64,000 nt of DNA from Rhodopirellula islandica (GTDB lineage Bacteria; Planctomycetota; Planctomycetia; Pirellulales; Pirellulaceae): contig NZ_LECT01000001.1 in assembly GCF_001027925.1 (NCBI RefSeq), positions 62,001 through 126,000 of the forward strand, in the 5' to 3' direction. Positions 35,001-43,204 of the stretch are shown here, one piece after another. Position 1 is the stretch's first letter. Every line of letters begins with the position of its first letter. A program made the translations under genes and the position numbers. The notes beneath the pieces are model-generated. The model made no database searches. It worked only from the letters and a program-made list of their open reading frames with translations, and was not told the DNA's origin.

Positions 35001-36989
35001 ATGGTAGAAACGGGCACGGACGCCGATGACGCTTTGCCTGATTCAAGCTTGCGTTCCACCCGCTGGGCTCACGCCGAGCGGGTGTTGAAGGAATCCTTTG
35101 GGTTCGAGCGTTTGCTGCCGCCTCAACGGAAGGTCATTGAACGACTGTTTGACGGTCGCAATGTGGTCGCGGTGATGCCAACGGGAAGTGGCAAAAGCTT
35201 GTGCTACCAATTGGTCAGCCAATGTTTGCCTCACCTGACCGTCGTGGTGTCGCCCTTGGTCGCTTTGATGAAAGACCAAGGCGACTCGCTGAAACGGCGA
35301 GGCATCGAGGTGGCAAGGCTGGACCATTCCGCGTCGCCGCAAGAGCTGCGTTTGGACTTGCAACGTGTTCGATCGGGGCACTGCAAGTTGCTGTACGTTT
35401 CCCCAGAACGTTTTTTTAACGAGCGTTTTCGTGCGGTCTTGGGTGAGACACCGATCTCGATGTTGGCGGTCGACGAAGCCCATTGCATGAGTGAGTGGGG
35501 GCACCACTTTCGTCCCGATTACCTGCGGTTGCCGGACGTGGTGGAGGAGCACAGCATCCCGCAAGTGCTGGCGTTGACTGCGACGGCGCCGACGCGAGTC
35601 GTGCGTGAAATTCGGTCCGCGTTTGGGTTGGAGCGAACCGATGTTGTGAAGCTGCCGACACATCGTTCGAATTTGCACCTGCAGTGCACCCAGGTGACCT
35701 CTCGAGAGCGGGATGAACGCTTGCTGGAACAGCTTCGGGCGGCGGCCAAGTCCCGAAGCAAGGGCGTCACGATTGTTTACGTCACTCGTCGTCGAACCGC
35801 CGAGCAACTGGCAGAATCGCTGAACGAAGCAGGTCTTTCCGCGATGGCGTACCACGCAGGATTGACCGGCGAACAGCGCGATGCGATCCAGCACTGGTTT
35901 TTGGAATCCAACCAAGGCATTTTGGTCGGCACAGTTGCGTTTGGCATGGGGGTGGACAAAGCCAACGTTCGCCGAGTGATTCACTACAACCCGTCGTCCT
36001 CATTGGAAGGGTATAGCCAAGAGATCGGGCGGGGCGGTCGCGATGGCAAAGCGACACAGTGTCAGACGTGGTTGGTTCCCGAAGACCAAGTCGCGATTCG
36101 CAATTTGCCGTGCAGCGACTGGCCGACGAAGGCGTCCGTGGAACGTTTGTTGGATCGATTGATCGGCCAACCGGATTCGTTCTATTTGGCGCTTGGCAAA
36201 CTGGCGTGGGAAGTGAATTTGTCTGCCGGCGTGCTGGGGACGTTCATGATCCAGTTGCGCCAACGTGGATGCCTGGAACTGCTGCCCGCTCGGTACGACG
36301 TCTATCGAGTCAAACCGAGGTGCGAGATTTCGGAAATTGTTTCGCGGAGTGAAGCGATTGACCCGGAGGCTGCGGAAGCGATTGTGGCTTCGTTGGTCAA
36401 AGCCAAGCGGGCGTATCGCGTCAACTTGGTTCTGGCGACGCGGCAATATGGCGTGTCCCGGATTCGCCTGGTCGCGGCGCTCGAGGCGTTGGCGTTGTCC
36501 GGGATCATTGAATTGGAATCGTCTGAGTTGATGCACGGGTACCGCTGGGTCGAGCGGATTGCTCGGCCCGCGGCGACGGTGAAGCACTTGCTGAAACGCT
36601 TTGACGCGTCGATGGATGCGACGCAGCAGCGAATCGATTCGATGATGGGTTTTTTGGCCTGCAGCGAGTGTTTGCCGGTCTCGATGGCGGCTCATTTTGG
36701 TTCCCGTCGCTCGCGGCCCTGCGGGAAATGTTCGGCCTGTCGCGGCGAGGGGCCGTGGGATACCCAGCTGAATCCACCCGATTCGATCGGCGATTCGGCC
36801 TCCAAAGCGATGGCAGATGCGATGGCCGAGTATCCCGACCTCTTTTCAGATCCGATCGATCGGGCCAAATTCCTGTGTGGCTTGTACACGCCCGCTTTCA
36901 TGCGTTTTCGCGTGAACCGGCATTTCGGCTTTGGTGTCTGTGAATCCGTTCCCTTCACGACCGTTTTGGCGGCCATGCGGGCGAACTGA
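35001..36989 (+). CDS. RecQ-family ATP-dependent DNA helicase
   Basis: 662 residues. Helicase motifs: Q-motif region (RLLPPQRKVIERL), Walker A MPTGSGKS (59-66), DEAH box AVDEAHCMSEWGHHFRPDY (DEAH 158-161), TATAP, and motif VI QEIGRGGRDG. RecQ enzymes unwind 3'-tailed and forked DNA in recombination and fork repair. The cysteine cluster (ACSEC, then CGKCSAC) comes near residues 550-590, after a winged-helix-like part instead of directly after the helicase core as in E. coli RecQ. No HRDC domain is seen. ATG 35001 follows GAGG at a five-base spacing. It lies 19 bp after the surface-protein gene. Confidence 0.9.
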   Translation: MVETGTDADDALPDSSLRSTRWAHAERVLKESFGFERLLPPQRKVIERLFDGRNVVAVMPTGSGKSLCYQLVSQCLPHLTVVVSPLVALMKDQGDSLKRRGIEVARLDHSASPQELRLDLQRVRSGHCKLLYVSPERFFNERFRAVLGETPISMLAVDEAHCMSEWGHHFRPDYLRLPDVVEEHSIPQVLALTATAPTRVVREIRSAFGLERTDVVKLPTHRSNLHLQCTQVTSRERDERLLEQLRAAAKSRSKGVTIVYVTRRRTAEQLAESLNEAGLSAMAYHAGLTGEQRDAIQHWFLESNQGILVGTVAFGMGVDKANVRRVIHYNPSSSLEGYSQEIGRGGRDGKATQCQTWLVPEDQVAIRNLPCSDWPTKASVERLLDRLIGQPDSFYLALGKLAWEVNLSAGVLGTFMIQLRQRGCLELLPARYDVYRVKPRCEISEIVSRSEAIDPEAAEAIVASLVKAKRAYRVNLVLATRQYGVSRIRLVAALEALALSGIIELESSELMHGYRWVERIARPAATVKHLLKRFDASMDATQQRIDSMMGFLACSECLPVSMAAHFGSRRSRPCGKCSACRGEGPWDTQLNPPDSIGDSASKAMADAMAEYPDLFSDPIDRAKFLCGLYTPAFMRFRVNRHFGFGVCESVPFTTVLAAMRAN

Positions 36990-37047
36990 TTCGATGGGAT
37001 CACTCGCTCACCAGGCTGCTGATTTGGTCGTCAGTGACGTTACAACG

Positions 37048-37119
37048 CATGTAGGATGGGCACTTTTGCCCGTCAGAGTGGTGGATGTCGGCCAAGAGTG
37101 GCCAACCGACAACAAAATC
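37048..37119. repeat. Palindromic repeat family B, copy 1
   Basis: 72 bp containing two small hairpins, GGGCACTTTTGCCC and GGCCAAGAGTGGCC, in the order seen, reverse-complemented, at 46126-46199. It lies between recQ and hisH. Confidence 0.8.
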
Positions 37120-37248
37120 AATTCGCCGTCGTGCGTCGGGTTAGGACTGGCAAGCTGATGTTGTAAAACGACCGACGGCACACCGTTCCACCGACTTTGT
37201 CCTCTCGTAACCCCGTTTCCGCGAAACCGCTTTTTGAGATTGGCACCC

Positions 37249-37866
37249 ATGATCACCATCGTTGACTACCAAATGGGAAACCTCCGCAGCGTCCAAAAGG
37301 CGGTGGAGCGTTCGGGCGTGGAAGCGGAGATCACCAGTGACGCCAGCCAGATCGCGGCGGCCGAACGGTTGATTCTGCCGGGCGTGGGAGCGTTTGGGGA
37401 TGCGATTGGCGAAATTCGTCGCCGCGATTTGGAAAAACCGATCAAGGACTTCATCGCGTCGGGCAAACCTTTTTTGGGAATCTGCCTGGGCCTGCAAATG
37501 TTGTTTGAGCAGGGGCTGGAAGGCGGCACCCACGAAGGCCTGGGGGTGTTGGCTGGCGACGTGGTCCCGTTTGAATTGCCGGTGGAATACAAGGTCCCGC
37601 ACATGGGATGGAACGCGGTCGACGTTCAATCGGCGGGGGCCGATCTGGGCATTCCATCCGGAACTCATTTTTACTTTGTTCACTCGTACTACGTTCGTCC
37701 GACCGATCCGTCGGTGATCGCGCTGACCTGTGACTACGGCGGCGAGTTTTGTGCTGCCGTGCGTCGTGGCAACTTGATCGCGACGCAATTCCACCCCGAA
37801 AAGAGCCAGGGAGACGGACTGCGATTGATGCAGCGTTTCGCAACCTCGCCGGTCGAAGTCGCCTGA
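37249..37866 (+). CDS. hisH: Imidazole glycerol phosphate synthase, glutaminase subunit HisH
   Basis: 205 residues, the usual length. Class I glutamine amidotransferase with nucleophile Cys79 (FLGICLGLQML), His181 and Glu183 (QFHPEKSQG), and the family start MITIVDYQMGNLRSV. HisH releases ammonia from glutamine and channels it to HisF, giving imidazole glycerol phosphate and AICAR in histidine synthesis. ATG 37249 is chosen because it opens the conserved start. No other his gene is nearby, matching the scattered biosynthetic genes typical of planctomycetes. Confidence 0.96.
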   Translation: MITIVDYQMGNLRSVQKAVERSGVEAEITSDASQIAAAERLILPGVGAFGDAIGEIRRRDLEKPIKDFIASGKPFLGICLGLQMLFEQGLEGGTHEGLGVLAGDVVPFELPVEYKVPHMGWNAVDVQSAGADLGIPSGTHFYFVHSYYVRPTDPSVIALTCDYGGEFCAAVRRGNLIATQFHPEKSQGDGLRLMQRFATSPVEVA

Positions 37867-37898
37867 GTCACCCGCCATCCAGCCTGGAACACACATCC

Positions 37899-38471
37899 AT
37901 GAATTCATCCATCTCGACTCCACCCGCGCACCAGCTGCAAACCGAAAACGGGAGTTTGCAAATTCGGTTTGAGTGGCAGCAGGATCGCTACGCTCACGTC
38001 GTTCGCTGGCAGTCTGAATCGGGCGAGGTGTGCGAAGCTCGCAGCGAAGAAGGCTCGTCCGACCAGGATTGGCCCGCCTCGCCAGCACTTCAACAGTTGT
38101 CGACCGAGACCATCGAAGGCGTGCCGACGATCCTGGGAGTCGGCTGTGCCGGCAGCAGCCACTTCAGCGTCAGCGTGCAAGTGTTGGAAACAGGCGGCAC
38201 CGCGGCAGATGAGAACCCGCTCCCTGCTGTTCGATTCGACTGGGCGGTGAGGATGTCGGCTGCCGCTGCGAAGGAGCATCCGGACGCCGACTTGGGGACC
38301 AAGTACACGGCGGAAAAAATGCTGGCAAGTTCTTTGCATGGGCAAACCGAAACGGTTTGCGATCCAACATCGGATGGCGGATCCCGATTTGTGCCGGATC
38401 CATCCGGTGGTGGTCGCACACGGCAGTGGAGCTACGATCTGCTCGGGGCGGCTTGCGCAGATCCCGAGTAG
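37899..38471 (+). CDS. Unknown protein with a repeat-derived C-terminus
   Basis: 190 residues, no recognised family; it lacks a signal peptide or membrane helices and is Gln/Ser-rich at the start. It begins 32 bp after hisH on the same strand. The last ~24 codons (GGGRTRQWSYDLLGAACADPE) lie in a 148-bp segment that is repeated directly downstream, and the TAG stop is the first TAG of a 68-bp palindromic repeat (38468). The C-terminus may therefore have been remodelled when the repeat arrived. The short distance to hisH and the codon usage support it as a real gene. Confidence 0.7.
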   Translation: MNSSISTPPAHQLQTENGSLQIRFEWQQDRYAHVVRWQSESGEVCEARSEEGSSDQDWPASPALQQLSTETIEGVPTILGVGCAGSSHFSVSVQVLETGGTAADENPLPAVRFDWAVRMSAAAAKEHPDADLGTKYTAEKMLASSLHGQTETVCDPTSDGGSRFVPDPSGGGRTRQWSYDLLGAACADPE

Positions 38472-38535
38472 CGCAAGTCGTCAAGACTTTCGGGGATTCG
38501 TGCTTCCAATCGAAACTCTTGACGAGTTTCGCTAC
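38468..38535. repeat. 68-bp palindromic repeat (family A), copy 2
   Basis: Begins GTAGCGCAAGTCGTCAAG and ends TTGACGAGTTTCGCTAC. Its first TAG serves as the stop codon of the preceding gene. Confidence 0.9.
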
Positions 38536-38615
38536 CCGAACCCTTCTCCATCCGGTGGTGGGCGCACACGGCAGTGGAGCTACGACCTGCTCGGGGCGGC
38601 TTGCGCAGATCCCGA

Positions 38616-38683
38616 GTAGCGAAAGTCGTCAAGACTTTCGGGGATTCGCGCTGCCAATCGAAACTCTTGACGAGTTTCGCTAC
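38616..38683. repeat. 68-bp palindromic repeat (family A), copy 3
   Basis: Begins GTAGCGAAAGTCGTCAAG and ends TTGACGAGTTTCGCTAC. It lies exactly 148 bp after copy 2, as part of the tandem duplication. Confidence 0.9.
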
Positions 38684-38817
38684 CCGAACCCTTCTCGGTT
38701 GCAAGCGACTCGTGAAGTAGCAGAATGACCTAAACCATCGGCGGTTCATGGGAAACCGACCGCTCGCCCTCGGATTGAAATACACTGTGGGTTTTCATTC
38801 CTCAGGATGCTGCCTTG

Positions 38818-39840
38818 ATGTCGAACCCCATTCCTCGTCGCCAAGCGTTGTTGGCGGCCTCCACTGTCGCAGCGGCGGCTTTGCCCGCCACTCAACTTCT
38901 CGCGGGAGAGTCACGCACGATGCTTGCTGCCAAGACGAATTTGATGGACATGATTCCAGTGCCACCGCTGGCGATGAACACCAGCACGCTTCGCGGGCAC
39001 AACTTGACCGTGCCCCAGCAAATCGAGGTCGTTGCGAAAGCCGGATTTGATGGCATCGAACCGTGGATCCGTGACCTGCGAAGCTATGTCGACGGGGGCG
39101 GCAGCGTTTCCGATTTGAAGAAGCAGCTCGACGACGCAGGACTGAATGTTGTCGGTGCGATCGGATTTGCCCGTTGGATCGTGGATGATCCGGCGGAACG
39201 CCAAGCCGGTTTGGACGAAGCCAAGCGGGACATGGAGTTGGTGGCATCGCTCGGTGGCAAACAAATGGCAGCGCCTCCGATTGGCGTTCACCGAACCGAA
39301 GAACTTGGTGAGGACGGGGCACCTTCACTGGAGACGATCGGCGAACGTTACCGGGCCATCTTGGAGCTCGGTGACACGATGGGAGTGACTCCGTTGTTGG
39401 AGCTCTGGGGGTTCTCGCCGGTGCTGCATCGCCTGGCGGAGTTGGCCTACGTTTCGACGGCCGCCGCTCATCCGTCCGCCGCCGTGCTGCCGGATTTCTA
39501 TCACATCTACAAAGGCGGCAATGAGATGTCGTCACTGGGGATGATCGAAGCGTCCCGCATGCCGTTGTTCCACATCAACGACTATCCCGGCCAGCCCGGC
39601 ATCGATGTCATCGCGGACAAAGACCGGGTGTATCCGGGCGACGGGGTGTGTGACTTGGTGGGCACGATTGCGATGTTGCTTCGCAACGGATTCGTCGGCA
39701 CGTTCTCGCTGGAGTTGTTCAACCCAGGTTATTGGAAGCTGCCCGCTGAGCAGGTCGCCGCGGAAGGTTGCCAGAAATCTCGCGACGTGATCGCCCAAGC
39801 GGTGGAAGCAGCGAAGCACGCCGCAGCCAACCAGGCTTGA
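38818..39840 (+). CDS. Exported sugar-phosphate isomerase/epimerase-like TIM barrel
   Basis: 340 residues. The N-terminus PRRQALLAASTVAAAALPATQLLAG is a Tat-like signal (twin Arg, Ala-rich core). The rest fits the AP-endonuclease-2 type TIM barrel (QQIEVVAKAGFDGIEPWIRD at strand 1, VVGAIGFARWIVDD, PLLELWGFSPVL, LPDFYHIYKGG, MPLFHINDYPG, GTFSLELFNPGYW), with Glu, Asp, His and Glu in the strand ends as metal ligands. These proteins isomerise or cleave keto sugars; planctomycetes have many exported paralogues. ATG 38818 has AGGA about ten bases upstream; a TTG at 38815 would add one residue. The next gene starts 5 bp after the stop. Confidence 0.88.
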   Translation: MSNPIPRRQALLAASTVAAAALPATQLLAGESRTMLAAKTNLMDMIPVPPLAMNTSTLRGHNLTVPQQIEVVAKAGFDGIEPWIRDLRSYVDGGGSVSDLKKQLDDAGLNVVGAIGFARWIVDDPAERQAGLDEAKRDMELVASLGGKQMAAPPIGVHRTEELGEDGAPSLETIGERYRAILELGDTMGVTPLLELWGFSPVLHRLAELAYVSTAAAHPSAAVLPDFYHIYKGGNEMSSLGMIEASRMPLFHINDYPGQPGIDVIADKDRVYPGDGVCDLVGTIAMLLRNGFVGTFSLELFNPGYWKLPAEQVAAEGCQKSRDVIAQAVEAAKHAAANQA

Positions 39841-39845
39841 TCCGA

Positions 39846-40883
39846 ATGAATCCGATTTTTGCCTGGGGACGACGGCACGGGTTTCTTCTGACGTTGGCGG
39901 TTTTGTTCGCGATTGGATTCACCGCCGCTGACGTGCTTCGTCCGGTCGCGGAGCAGGAATGGCTTCGCGGCGCGGTCGTGTTTGCTGTCATGTGGGCATC
40001 GGGGATGACGCTGCCGTTGCGATCGGTGACGGATGCGGTGCGGCGCCCCATGGCGGTGCTGGCCGCGGTCAGCCTCAACACGCTGGCGGTTCCTGTGGCG
40101 GCCTGGTGGATTGCAGGGTGGATGGCGCCGGAATGGAGGTTGTCGTTCTACGTCGCTTCGTTGGTGCCTTGCACGCTTGCGTCGGCGATGGTGTGGACGC
40201 GCCGCGCCGGGGGCGACGATTCGATTCCGATGTTGACGACGGTGGTGACCAATCTCGCCTGCGTGGGTGTGATCCCATTGGGATGGTGGTGGGTGTCGGA
40301 AACCGAAGCCGTGGTGGAACTCACCCGTGGTCTGCAGGCGGTGGCTGGATCGGCAGTGACGGCCGAGGCCGCTGGAGCGGGCGGTCAGACGTTGGGGGAG
40401 CAAGCGATCAAGTTGGGATTGGTGGTGGTGGCTCCGTTGACCTTGGCCCAGTGCATGCGTCTTGGGGGGTGGGCCGAGTGGGCGGATCGAACCAAGCCAA
40501 GGCTGTCTTGGGCAGCGCAGGGCGGCATCCTGACCATGGTGGTGTTCGGTGCCGTGACCACCGCCGACAAGCTGGCCTCGATCACCGAGGAAGGCGGGAT
40601 GGCGGTCTTTGCTCAACTGATCGCGACTGCCTCGGTGATTCACCTGCTGTGTTTGCTGGCCGGAATCCTATTGACCCGTTGGGTTCTGGGACGCGGCCCC
40701 GAGACACAGATCGCCGTGGGTTTCTCCGCCAGCCAGAAGACGCTCGCGATTGGCTTGCAAACATCCATGGACCTGGGGGTCAGCGTGTTGCCGATGATCA
40801 TCTACCACGTCATTCAGTTGGTCTGGGACACCGTGGTCGCTGACGCTTGGATGGCAAGGGGAAAGAAGGATTCGTCTGACTGA
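39846..40883 (+). CDS. Bile acid:sodium symporter-like (SBF family) membrane protein
   Basis: 345 residues with about nine to ten hydrophobic helices. The motifs are those of the SBF/YfeH group: VMWASGMTLPLRSV near helix 2, LVPCTLASAMVWTRRAGGD and later FSASQKTLAIGLQTSM, which resembles the second crossover motif. The family imports bile acids, pantoate or other organic anions with sodium. Starting 5 bp after the isomerase-like gene, it is probably co-transcribed, so a link between the carried compound and that enzyme is possible. ATG 39846 begins a proper first helix; the frame is open upstream but overlaps the previous gene. Confidence 0.85.
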   Translation: MNPIFAWGRRHGFLLTLAVLFAIGFTAADVLRPVAEQEWLRGAVVFAVMWASGMTLPLRSVTDAVRRPMAVLAAVSLNTLAVPVAAWWIAGWMAPEWRLSFYVASLVPCTLASAMVWTRRAGGDDSIPMLTTVVTNLACVGVIPLGWWWVSETEAVVELTRGLQAVAGSAVTAEAAGAGGQTLGEQAIKLGLVVVAPLTLAQCMRLGGWAEWADRTKPRLSWAAQGGILTMVVFGAVTTADKLASITEEGGMAVFAQLIATASVIHLLCLLAGILLTRWVLGRGPETQIAVGFSASQKTLAIGLQTSMDLGVSVLPMIIYHVIQLVWDTVVADAWMARGKKDSSD

Positions 40884-40919
40884 AGCTTGCGCAGCCATCT
40901 CGGGGCTTCCACCCCGAGC

Positions 40920-41179
40920 GATCGAGGCCGTGCAGTTTTTTAATGCCGTTTTTGAGCGGGTTTTCACTTGTCGCACCTCCCCTGAAACGAAGTTTCAGGG
41001 GAGGTCGAGCGACGCCGTTCAGGCGTCCGCGAGGGAGGGGGCACGAGCATGGGATCGCAGTATGAATTGCCCTCCCCCGAAAACCTCGCTGAAGGCTCGT
41101 TTCTCGACCCCTCCCGTTTCACGGGCGGGGTTCGCAAGATTTGATGAGCACTGCACTTAAAAACTGCACGACCTCGATC
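40920..41179. repeat. 260-bp inverted-repeat element
   Basis: The ends read GATCGAGGCCGTGCAGTTTT and, inverted at the right, GATCGAGGTCGTGCAGTTTT (about 26 bp, few mismatches). Inside are the strong hairpin CCCCTGAAACGAAGTTTCAGGGG (about 40981-41003), which could end transcription, and a segment CGAGCGACGCCGTTCAGGCG shared in inverted orientation with about 46432-46452. Confidence 0.8.
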
Positions 41180-41236
41180 CACGAGGTCTCCGTCGGAGCC
41201 TTGGACGCAAATTCGCCCCCGAGGCGCCGTCAAAAC

Positions 41237-41363
41237 TAAGCAGGTCGGCAGGAGTGATCAAGCACAACCATGTGAGCCGTTTGGGCGTTAGCCCCGGTTG
41301 TGCGTGAAAACCGTGGCTAACGCCAGCGGCTCACATACCCGATGACACCTGCGTACCTGCTTA
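41237..41363. repeat. 127-bp inverted-repeat element (family C), full copy
   Basis: Terminal inverted repeats TAAGCAGGTCGGCAGG... and (right end, inverted) TAAGCAGGTACGCAGG..., 19 of 24 positions matching. The centre holds GTGAGCCGTTTGGGCGTTAG pairing with CTAACGCCAGCGGCTCAC. The left part of the same unit recurs at 45980-46043. Confidence 0.82.
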
Positions 41364-41399
41364 GCTCGGAGCGGAAGCCCCGAGACCAGCGTCCCACGC

Positions 41400-43019
41400 T
41401 CAGAGCAGTTCGTTCCAGCTCAAGCCGAAACGTTGCAAGTACTTTCGCAAGCGGTCGGCGTCGTTGGGTTTGGCCTTTGCTTTACGTGACTCGGCAAACA
41501 GGGTTCGGCCGGCGTGTGACAGTGATCGGCTTTCGCGACAAACCCGAATGACATCGGCAAGTTGCACGCGATCGAAGCGATCCAGCTTCGAGACTTGGGT
41601 TTCGTCCAAGCAGCTGGTCAAGATGGACGTGTCCTCGCGGTGGGCATCGGCGACCTGCCAACTGGATCGCAAACGGGCGATTTCCTCGGTCACCAATTCG
41701 ATCGTGATGCGTCCGCCTTCGGCAAGCGTGCCCATTCGCGTCACGGCCGCATTGAGATCGCGAAAGTTGGCGTTCCAAGGTGTGGCGGGATCCATGGCGA
41801 AATCGACAAACGCCTTTCGAGCCTCTTTGCTGATCGTGACCTTCTGTCCGGAGTCACGCGTGAACTGCTGCAGCTCGTAGTCCAGGTTGGGGTCGATGTC
41901 GGCTCGCCGTTCATGGAGGCCGGGCAATCGAAACGACCAAAGGTTGATTCTTGCCAGCAGGTCTTCGCGAAACCTGCCCGCACAGACTTCTGCGATCAAA
42001 TCACGATTCGTTCCCGCGATCAATTGAAAGTCGCTGTGGATGCTTTGGTCGGACCCGACCGGCGTGAATTCTTTCTCCTCGATCGCCCGCAGCATCATCG
42101 CTTGTTCATCCAGTCCCAGTTCACCGATCTCGTCGAGGAACAGCATGCCGCCATCGGCGGATTTTAGCAGTCCCGCACGTGCCGAGCTCGCTCCCGTGAA
42201 GGCTCCCTTGGTGTGACCGAACAACGCTGACATGGCCTGTTCGCCTCGGATCGTTGCGCAGTTGACTTCGACGAACGGGCCGCTGACCTGTCGCCGGCTG
42301 TGCTTGAGTTCGTAAACGAGTTTGGCAAGCTGCGTTTTGCCAGCCCCAGTCGGACCGGACATCAAGATCGGTGCCTTCGTCGCCAGAGTCACTCGCTCGA
42401 TCCGGTCAATCAGTGCATTGAAGGACGGGTCCTTGGTTTCAATGCCGTGTTTGAGGATGGAGCGTGCTTCGTCTTGTTCTTGACCAAAGCGTTTGGCCAG
42501 TTCGTCGTAGCGGGACAGATCCAAGTCGATGATCTGGAACGTTCCCTGAACCGAGGCCGCCTCCTGTTGCTTGGATCGACCTCTCGCTGGCGGCGGCGAC
42601 GTTTGAATCAAACGCCCCGGCAAGTGACGGGACTCCGTCAACAGGAACAGGCAGATTTGTGCGACGTGGGTCCCGGTGGTGATGTGAACCAAGTAGTCTT
42701 CGGCGTCCGTGTCGAAGGCGTAGTCGCGAGAGAACTGATGCAGTCCCGCGTAGACCTCTTCCAGATCCCACGGATCTTTCAATGCGATCGGATGCACTCG
42801 CACGGACGTTTCAGGGGAGACGGTCTCGATGTCCTGGACGACTTGGTCGGCCAGCTTGGAGTAACGACGTTCGGCGATCAGTTCGAACCGATCGACGATC
42901 AAGTCATCCTGCTGGCAGATCGCCACCGAGGGGCGCCAGGTGCCCCACCGATCGCGAGATTTGCGGGGTTGGTCGAGATGGACGCCGAGCAGGCCGATGA
43001 CAACGCATTTTTTGTTCAT
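41400..43019 (-). CDS. rtcR: RtcR, sigma-54-dependent activator of RNA repair genes
   Basis: 539 residues, normal length. The N-terminal ~180 residues form the CARF-type sensor of RtcR (KKCVVIGLLGVHLD start; DYLVHITTGTHVAQICLFLL), which is known to respond to RNA ends or cyclic nucleotides. The AAA+ domain follows with Walker A GPTGAGKT (222-229), the sigma-54-contacting loop GAFTGA (272-277) and Walker B GMLFLDE (291-297). A C-terminal helix-turn-helix region (VIRVCRESRSLSHAGRTLF) binds the enhancer. ATG 43019 opens the family start. It is divergent from rtcB, the normal arrangement for this regulon. Confidence 0.95.
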   Translation of the reverse strand: MNKKCVVIGLLGVHLDQPRKSRDRWGTWRPSVAICQQDDLIVDRFELIAERRYSKLADQVVQDIETVSPETSVRVHPIALKDPWDLEEVYAGLHQFSRDYAFDTDAEDYLVHITTGTHVAQICLFLLTESRHLPGRLIQTSPPPARGRSKQQEAASVQGTFQIIDLDLSRYDELAKRFGQEQDEARSILKHGIETKDPSFNALIDRIERVTLATKAPILMSGPTGAGKTQLAKLVYELKHSRRQVSGPFVEVNCATIRGEQAMSALFGHTKGAFTGASSARAGLLKSADGGMLFLDEIGELGLDEQAMMLRAIEEKEFTPVGSDQSIHSDFQLIAGTNRDLIAEVCAGRFREDLLARINLWSFRLPGLHERRADIDPNLDYELQQFTRDSGQKVTISKEARKAFVDFAMDPATPWNANFRDLNAAVTRMGTLAEGGRITIELVTEEIARLRSSWQVADAHREDTSILTSCLDETQVSKLDRFDRVQLADVIRVCRESRSLSHAGRTLFAESRKAKAKPNDADRLRKYLQRFGLSWNELL

Positions 43020-43141
43020 ATCCCACAGTATAACTGGCGAGCGTTTTGGATAAGTCTTGGGTGTGTTGCCCACTCCCGTGAATTGAGCTGTGTTTTTGTA
43101 AGTCATTGTGGTGATGCATCTTACGTTCTTTGCCGGGGGTT

Positions 43142-43156
43142 TGGCACGGGGGATGC
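43142..43156 (+). promoter_or_regulatory. Sigma-54 (-24/-12) promoter of rtcBA
   Basis: TGGCACGGGGGATGC matches the sigma-54 consensus TGGCAC-N5-TTGC at 14 of the 15 positions (five of them unconstrained spacer), with GG and GC at the right spacing. It lies 48 bp before the rtcB ATG and downstream of the divergent sigma-54 activator gene rtcR. Confidence 0.87.
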
Positions 43157-43204
43157 GTTAAGAAACCAACCACAGCATTCGAAATTCTCCAGCACGAGGC
43201 TTCC

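Larger units (their letters stand above)
38400..38695. repeat. 148-bp tandem duplication, two units
   Basis: Units 38400-38547 and 38548-38695 align without gaps and differ at about five positions. Each holds the end of the 37899 gene (GGGRTRQWSYDLLGAACADPE and stop) followed by a complete 68-bp family A palindrome. The second unit is out of frame with the gene (148 is not a multiple of three) and is probably untranslated. Confidence 0.9.
40884..41399. other. Convergent intergenic region made of nested inverted repeats
   Basis: No gene is seen. The stretch between the convergent symporter and rtcR genes is almost fully made of palindromic units: an outer inverted pair (40898-40918 with 41365-41385, 19 of 21 pairing), a 260-bp inner unit (40920-41179) and a 127-bp unit (41237-41363). 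Confidence 0.8.
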
